DNA of 9,629 bases from Clostridia bacterium (GTDB lineage: Bacteria > Bacillota > Clostridia > CAKSNL01 > HGM11501): positions 1-9,629 of the forward strand of contig JAUNRD010000048.1 of the NCBI GenBank assembly GCA_030535815.1. The letters run 5' to 3'. Shown here piece after piece: positions 5,408-9,629 of the stretch (positions within the stretch are counted from its first letter, which is position 1; each line of letters begins with the position of its first letter). The notes under the pieces were generated by a model. The model did not search any database. It worked only from the letters and a program-made list of their open reading frames with translations, and had not been told where the DNA came from. The position numbers and the translations under genes were made by a program.

Positions 5408-7655
5408 AAACCAAGCCTCCTTTTTCTTTAGCTTTACCACTTTTTTGCTTTTTTATACATCCGACTGCAATCACCGTCATATCGTCATTAAGTCCATTCC
5501 CGCTTCTTGCTTTAGCCTGAGCCATAATGTAATCAGTAAGATTTTCCACAGAGCCCGGAATAAATGCCTCTATTTTTTCAGCCAGTGTATCCTTCTCGGA
5601 AAAACAGTCTGCCACACCGTCAGAAACCATAATCAGAAAATCTCCTTCGGCTATACGATATTTTTTCAATCCGCTTTCTGCCTTTCCAATAATCCCCAGC
5701 GGACTTCCGCTTATATCAAGAGGAATAACCTTCCCTCCACACGTTAATATATAGCTTGATGCAGAGGCATTTTTTGACATTTCCACTTCTCCGGTTTCAA
5801 GATTGATCACTGCCATATCCAAGGTCACAAAATCTTTTCCTCCCTGTCTTAAAAGCAGAGCATTAACCATCCCCAGTGCGGAGCGAATATTCATTCCGGC
5901 CGCCAGCAGCTTAACCGACAGCTCTGATGCCGCCTTGCTTTTACTTCCGGCTTTCACTCCCGTTCCCATACCATCAGAGAGTACAATCGCAAAGTGCCCT
6001 TCATCTATATAAGAAAACGCCACACTGTCTCCCGATACTTTCTCCACCGAGTCTGATGATACCGATTTTTCAATTTTAAGAGAAGGAGTCTCCGAAAAAA
6101 ACACCTTTCCTGAATATCTCGGTTCAACTCCATAGCGTATCGCATCAACACCCAGCGTATCTTTTATAATCCCCGAAAAATAGTCTTCATAATCCGCTAT
6201 AGCTTTCATCTTGACAGGATCTATAATCACATTAAACAGTCCGTCTGAGTTTTTCCCTGCAATAAGACTTTTTACCCCTATTCCTCTTTTTTTAAGAGCT
6301 GTCTTAAGTTCATTCTCAGAAGCCTCATCTCTCCTTAAGTTCATATCTTTTTCCGAGGCAATCTTTTTAAGCATATCCGCAATACATACCATTTCTTCCG
6401 AAACCGCTTCGTTTGCCTCTTTGATATGGCTGTCCCACATATTTTCCATCCGCAAAACTCTGAAGTTTCCGGAAAAAGCCGATAAAAGCTCTCTTCTTCT
6501 GGCACAAGTAAGCTCTTTTTCCCAAATTCTTCCCTTATCAGTACTGTAACTTCTTAGCACCCTTTCTGCTTCTTCGCTGCACCTCCCCTTAAAAACGCAA
6601 TCCCTGCAAACCTTTTCCACCGTAAGTTTGGATGCGTCTTTTTCTTCATTATCATAAATCCGCAGAGGAAATCCGGAAAAAATTTCTGATATGGAATAAA
6701 AGGCATCTGCAACAATATTTACTTTTTCATGAAGCTTTATCCCGGGCACTCCCTCTCCGTCAGTGTAAGGAATAACATCCATGAACGAGAAAAACTTCCC
6801 AGGTATAACTAAAAACAGCAATGCCGCCATGAATACATCTTCAATATATATGCTGGTAATATTTACTCTCATATTTGAAAAAAGCGGCAAAAAAGCCAGA
6901 TATGTACACGGTATAAGAAACTTTCCGTAGTTTTTAAGAATCGATGCACAAAAGCCCGAAAGAATAAGATAGACAGAAACCGCTGTGTTTTCCGGGGTAA
7001 AGGAAAGACAGAAAAAACTCATAGCCATATTTATTACCGCACTTACCGGTGCTTTATACTTATATGCCGACGCCATGCCTATTAAAAGCAGCAGTACGCA
7101 GGAAACCGATATTCTTCCCAGTTCAAGGTCAGAAAATGCAAGGCACATGGCCATGCAGGAAATCAGTGGGAAAGCCAGCTCACTTTCAGTTGTAATTTCG
7201 CCTCGTTTCTTCTCCCTGACAACCTCCTTTGCTTTTCTCAGCACAAAAATAAACACCGAAGATATAACTGCTTCCTGCGCCGCAAAGGAAAACATCATCC
7301 ATCTTTTTTCATTAAGCAATAAAAGGGATACAGCTCCGCCAAGCAACACCGAACACCCCATAATTATAAATTCAGGAACCCTGTCTTTAAGAATTTTTTC
7401 CGAAATTTTATAAATTATCAAAGCAAAGATATGCCTGAGATATGAAGAAAACCCCGTTCCTGCAAAAACCATCACCGCAACATAGATAAGAATACCCACA
7501 GGGCTATTATCCAGCACAAAGCAGGCAGGCAATCCAAAGGGCATCACATCCGCATAAACCTTTGCAGAGGAAAAAGCCGCTATTGCTGCATACTTTAATT
7601 TTTCTCTGTTTAATATAAACTTTTTTATTCTTTTTATTAACTTCAACAAAAACAC
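5373..7655 (-). CDS. spoIIE: Stage II sporulation protein E (PP2C-type phosphatase, multi-TM)
   Basis: About 760 residues (Bacillus subtilis protein about 827). Residues 1-290 hold around ten hydrophobic segments. The middle region carries the cysteine cluster C350-x2-C353-x5-C359. The C-terminal PP2C domain (about 540-735) has SDGMGTG (560-566), SDG (678-680) and NDDMT (723-727), which supply the metal-binding aspartates D561, D679 and D725. SpoIIE sits at the polar septum, helps place it through FtsZ, and dephosphorylates SpoIIAA to free SigF in the forespore; this is family knowledge. The open frame starts with GTG at 7655, but GGGAG directly abuts that codon, so TTG at 7649 or 7646 is spaced better and may be the true start. 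A Spo0A-like promoter region lies upstream. The adjoining genes here are a small membrane protein and the pnp/M16 pair. Confidence 0.95.
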   Translation of the reverse strand: MFLLKLIKRIKKFILNREKLKYAAIAAFSSAKVYADVMPFGLPACFVLDNSPVGILIYVAVMVFAGTGFSSYLRHIFALIIYKISEKILKDRVPEFIIMGCSVLLGGAVSLLLLNEKRWMMFSFAAQEAVISSVFIFVLRKAKEVVREKKRGEITTESELAFPLISCMAMCLAFSDLELGRISVSCVLLLLIGMASAYKYKAPVSAVINMAMSFFCLSFTPENTAVSVYLILSGFCASILKNYGKFLIPCTYLAFLPLFSNMRVNITSIYIEDVFMAALLFLVIPGKFFSFMDVIPYTDGEGVPGIKLHEKVNIVADAFYSISEIFSGFPLRIYDNEEKDASKLTVEKVCRDCVFKGRCSEEAERVLRSYSTDKGRIWEKELTCARRRELLSAFSGNFRVLRMENMWDSHIKEANEAVSEEMVCIADMLKKIASEKDMNLRRDEASENELKTALKKRGIGVKSLIAGKNSDGLFNVIIDPVKMKAIADYEDYFSGIIKDTLGVDAIRYGVEPRYSGKVFFSETPSLKIEKSVSSDSVEKVSGDSVAFSYIDEGHFAIVLSDGMGTGVKAGSKSKAASELSVKLLAAGMNIRSALGMVNALLLRQGGKDFVTLDMAVINLETGEVEMSKNASASSYILTCGGKVIPLDISGSPLGIIGKAESGLKKYRIAEGDFLIMVSDGVADCFSEKDTLAEKIEAFIPGSVENLTDYIMAQAKARSGNGLNDDMTVIAVGCIKKQKSGKAKEKGGLVYEKRQKSDYFR

Positions 7656-7675
7656 TCCCGGACAAGCTTTTTATA

Positions 7676-7740
7676 AGTATATCAAAAGGATACAGAAAAA
7701 ACTGTCGCATCGTGGAGCATTAAACAAAAACATTACGACA
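7676..7740 (-). promoter_or_regulatory. spoIIE promoter: Putative Spo0A-controlled spoIIE promoter
   Basis: On the minus strand a -10 of TATACT (7681-7676) lies 21 bases from GCGACA (7708-7703), a poor -35. The spoIIE and spoIIG promoters of Bacillus subtilis have the same unusual 21-22 base spacing and are switched on by phosphorylated Spo0A bound at the -35. Two near matches to the 0A box TGTCGAA are present: TGTCGCA on the plus strand at 7703-7709, overlapping the -35, and TGTCGTA on the minus strand at 7740-7734. Each has one mismatch. Confidence 0.45.
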
Positions 7741-7754
7741 TAATATCGTTAAAA

Positions 7755-7787
7755 AAAAGAGTATCTCTTAAAATGAGATACTCTTTT
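7755..7787 (-). terminator. Intrinsic terminator of the pnp-M16 peptidase unit
   Basis: A 13-bp perfect stem (7755-7767 with 7775-7787) and a 7-base loop. On the minus strand it is followed by T-rich sequence (eight T counting the stem end), just after the peptidase stop. It separates this unit from spoIIE downstream, so spoIIE needs its own promoter. Confidence 0.88.
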
Positions 7788-7797
7788 CTGTTTTTCG

Positions 7798-9012
7798 CTA
7801 TTTCCCTCTGACGATTTCCATAAAGTAACCTCCCGCGAAAACCTTCTCCGCCACAGAAAGTATGTCTTCACAGGTCACGCCTTCTACCTTTTTAAGGATT
7901 TCTTCTTCGGTTTTAACCGCACCGTTCAATAAAATTCCCTTGCCAATAGAGCTCATATGACTGCTTACAGATTCCCCGCTTAAAACGAGGCTTCCTGCAA
8001 TCTGCTTTTTGGCGCGCATTATTTCTTCCTCGCTAAGACCGCTTTTCATAAGCTTTTCAGTTTCTTCTTTAATTATCTTTTCTGTCTTTTCAAGGTTTTC
8101 TGCTTTCAGTCCGGCATAAATGCTGAAAAGACCGATATCGCGGTAGCTTGCAACGGATGAATACACCGAATACGCCAGTCCTTCTTCCTCTCTTATCCTC
8201 TGAAAAAGCCTGGAACTCATAGAAGAGCCGAAGGCATTATTCAGTATTATAAGAGGATAACGAAGATCGTTATCGTACCCGAAGCTCTCATATCCAATGG
8301 CAAGATTTGCCTGCTCGATTTCCTTTACCGTGGTGTTTTCGCCGCTCGTAAAAACAGGTTTTACATATTCAGGCTTTACGGCTGATGAATCCTTCATATC
8401 GCCGAAATATTTTTCGGCAAAATATAAAAGCTCATCCTCGCTAAAGTTTCCCGCCACTGAAAGCACCATATTGGACGGAGCGTAAAAAGCTTCCATATGG
8501 GAAAGAATGTCGTCCCTTGTTATGCTCATAACGCTTTCACGGGTTCCTGTTATGCTTCGTCCAAGGGTATTTCCCGAAAATGCGTGCTCCTCAAGTAAAT
8601 CATAAACAAGATCCTCCGGCGAATCCTCGTACATTGCGATTTCTTCTAAAACCACGCCCTTCTCAAGCTCAATATCGCTTTCCGAGAACCGTGAATTAAT
8701 AACCATATCGCTTAAAACCTCAAGAGCTTCCTCTAAGCTTTTATCCACCGTAAGTGCATAATAAGAGGTATATTCCCTGGTGGTATAGGCATTTAACTGT
8801 CCTCCGGTCATGTCCATCTTTTCCGCTATTTCGCGGGCTGTCTTTGTTTTTGTTCCTTTAAAAAGCATATGCTCGATAAAATGGGAAATTCCGCTTATCT
8901 TTTCATATCTTGACCCGGATAAAACCCAAACGCCCGCTGAAACTGAGCGGGCGTGAGGTAATCTTTCATATGCAATTTTCAATTTGTTTGAAAGAGTTTT
9001 TATTTCTATCAT
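7798..9012 (-). CDS. M16 family zinc metallopeptidase (processing-peptidase-like)
   Basis: 404 residues, the length of the small bacterial M16 peptidases related to the mitochondrial processing peptidase beta subunit and to B. subtilis MlpA/YmxG. The inverted zinc motif HFIEH is at 44-48 (H44, E47, H48), with the third ligand in VVLEEI (E123/E124) at the expected distance of about 75 residues. The C-terminal half has the usual inactive second M16 domain, including SSRLFQRIREEEGLAYSVYS (about 270-289). There is no signal peptide, so it should be cytoplasmic. The ATG overlaps the pnp stop as TAATG, so translation is coupled. There is no strong separate ribosome binding site. In Bacillus a polysaccharide deacetylase gene (ylxY) lies between pnp and this gene; it is absent here. 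All catalytic residues are present. Physiological substrate unknown. Confidence 0.93.
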   Translation of the reverse strand: MIEIKTLSNKLKIAYERLPHARSVSAGVWVLSGSRYEKISGISHFIEHMLFKGTKTKTAREIAEKMDMTGGQLNAYTTREYTSYYALTVDKSLEEALEVLSDMVINSRFSESDIELEKGVVLEEIAMYEDSPEDLVYDLLEEHAFSGNTLGRSITGTRESVMSITRDDILSHMEAFYAPSNMVLSVAGNFSEDELLYFAEKYFGDMKDSSAVKPEYVKPVFTSGENTTVKEIEQANLAIGYESFGYDNDLRYPLIILNNAFGSSMSSRLFQRIREEEGLAYSVYSSVASYRDIGLFSIYAGLKAENLEKTEKIIKEETEKLMKSGLSEEEIMRAKKQIAGSLVLSGESVSSHMSSIGKGILLNGAVKTEEEILKKVEGVTCEDILSVAEKVFAGGYFMEIVRGK

Positions 9013-9629
9013 TATTCTGCGTCTTCAGCCTTCTTTTCAAGGTCTAAAAGAGCGTCCTTTCTGGAGAGATTAATTCTTCCCTGACGGTCAACTTCGATTA
9101 ACTTAACCTGGATTTCGTCGCCAACGGAAACGATATCTGTTACCTTGTCAACTCTCTTTGTGTCAAGCTTGGAGATGTGAACCAGGCCTTCCTTGCCGGG
9201 AAGATATTCAACAAATGCACCGAAGTCCATAATTCTCATAACCTTACCTGTGTAGGTTTCACCAACCTTGGGCTCGGATGCGATACCTTCAACGATCTTC
9301 AACGCCTTCAAACCTGCTTCGTAGTCTACGCAAGCGATAAATACGCTTCCGTCGTCCTCGATATCAATCTTAACGCCGGTTTCTGCAGTAATTCTCTGAA
9401 TTGTCTTACCGCCGGAACCGATAACTTCACGAATCTTCTCAGGATCAATCTTAGTGGAGATAATCTTGGGAGCGTAAGCAGAAAGCTGCTCTCTGGGCTC
9501 TGCAATTCGTTTGAGCATTACATCGTCTAAGATGTGGAGTCTTGCAACTCTGGTCTTCTCGAAGGCTGTCTTAATGATTTCGGGTGTAAGACCGTCAATC
9601 TTTATATCAACCTGAATAGCTGTGATACC
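9012..9629 (-). CDS. pnp: Polyribonucleotide nucleotidyltransferase (PNPase), C-terminal part
   Basis: 205 residues to the stop; the 5' part is outside the window. The frame runs open to the edge and begins with GITAIQVDIKIDGL, the end of the second RNase PH-like core. A KH domain follows (about 57-100 of the fragment) with the GSGG loop (71-74), then an S1 domain (about 123-190) with GKVMRIMDFGAFVEYLPG and GLVHISKL. The protein ends shortly after, in an acidic tail. PNPase degrades RNA 3' to 5' using phosphate and can add 3' tails. KH and S1 grip the RNA. The stop overlaps the start of the M16 peptidase gene by one base (TAATG). The internal ATG at 9518 is not the real start, since the homologous sequence continues upstream of it. 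Confidence 0.97.
   Translation of the reverse strand, partial: GITAIQVDIKIDGLTPEIIKTAFEKTRVARLHILDDVMLKRIAEPREQLSAYAPKIISTKIDPEKIREVIGSGGKTIQRITAETGVKIDIEDDGSVFIACVDYEAGLKALKIVEGIASEPKVGETYTGKVMRIMDFGAFVEYLPGKEGLVHISKLDTKRVDKVTDIVSVGDEIQVKLIEVDRQGRINLSRKDALLDLEKKAEDAE

Noticed and set aside
5355..7413. Plus-strand open frames opposite spoIIE
   Set aside because: They are antisense shadows of a well-supported gene, with no ribosome binding sites or recognisable domains.
7507..7710. Minus-strand 67-codon frame overlapping the spoIIE start
   Set aside because: It overlaps the spoIIE N-terminus in another frame, has no supporting ribosome binding site and has no recognisable content.

Overview
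The window looks like chromosome of a spore-forming, low-to-mid GC Firmicute of the class Clostridia, plausibly a gut Oscillospiraceae/Ruminococcaceae-type bacterium. The evidence is a full-length SpoIIE, a DegV-family protein, strong AGGAGG ribosome binding sites, SigA-type promoters with 17-bp spacers, and a pnp/M16-peptidase pair in the order known from Bacillus and relatives. This is an inference from gene content; no rRNA or other taxonomic marker is present.

Layout. (1) Positions 1-1186, minus strand: a promoter, a small three-TM protein of unknown function, then a DegV-family lipid-binding protein cut by the window edge. (2) Positions 1201-5101, plus strand: a three-gene carbohydrate cassette made of a Gfo/Idh/MocA oxidoreductase, a TIM-barrel sugar isomerase/epimerase-like protein and a second Gfo/Idh/MocA oxidoreductase. 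The first two genes each have a TTGAAA-N17-TATAAT promoter. The first promoter is dressed with two direct copies and one inverted copy of a 14-bp motif. A bidirectional terminator ends the cassette. (3) Positions 5138-7740, minus strand: spoIIE with a Spo0A-like upstream region, overlapped at its 3' end by a small single-TM protein gene. (4) Positions 7755-9629, minus strand: the 3' part of pnp, overlapping an M16 zinc peptidase gene by one base, followed by a strong terminator.

The most interesting part is in the gaps of the cassette. Four copies of what appears to be one structured RNA element lie there: one on the minus strand (2423-2578), and three in a row on the plus strand (3633-3977), the first two a near-perfect 112-bp tandem duplication. 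In the sense orientation each copy has the order AT-rich hairpin, long interrupted hairpin, third hairpin. Stem sequences differ between copies while base pairing is kept. Mismatches in the long stems read as G-U pairs on one strand only. All eight apices of the second and third hairpins are pentaloops of the form C-GNRNA-G, the loop class of lambda boxB RNA. I do not recognise this as a named RNA family.

Working together: the two oxidoreductases and the isomerase-like protein probably oxidise, rearrange or cleave, and re-reduce a sugar, inositol or glycoside. No transporter, kinase or regulator is in the window to fix the substrate. The flanking minus-strand genes are housekeeping (RNA turnover, proteolysis) and sporulation genes, so the cassette looks like an accessory insertion between conserved blocks.
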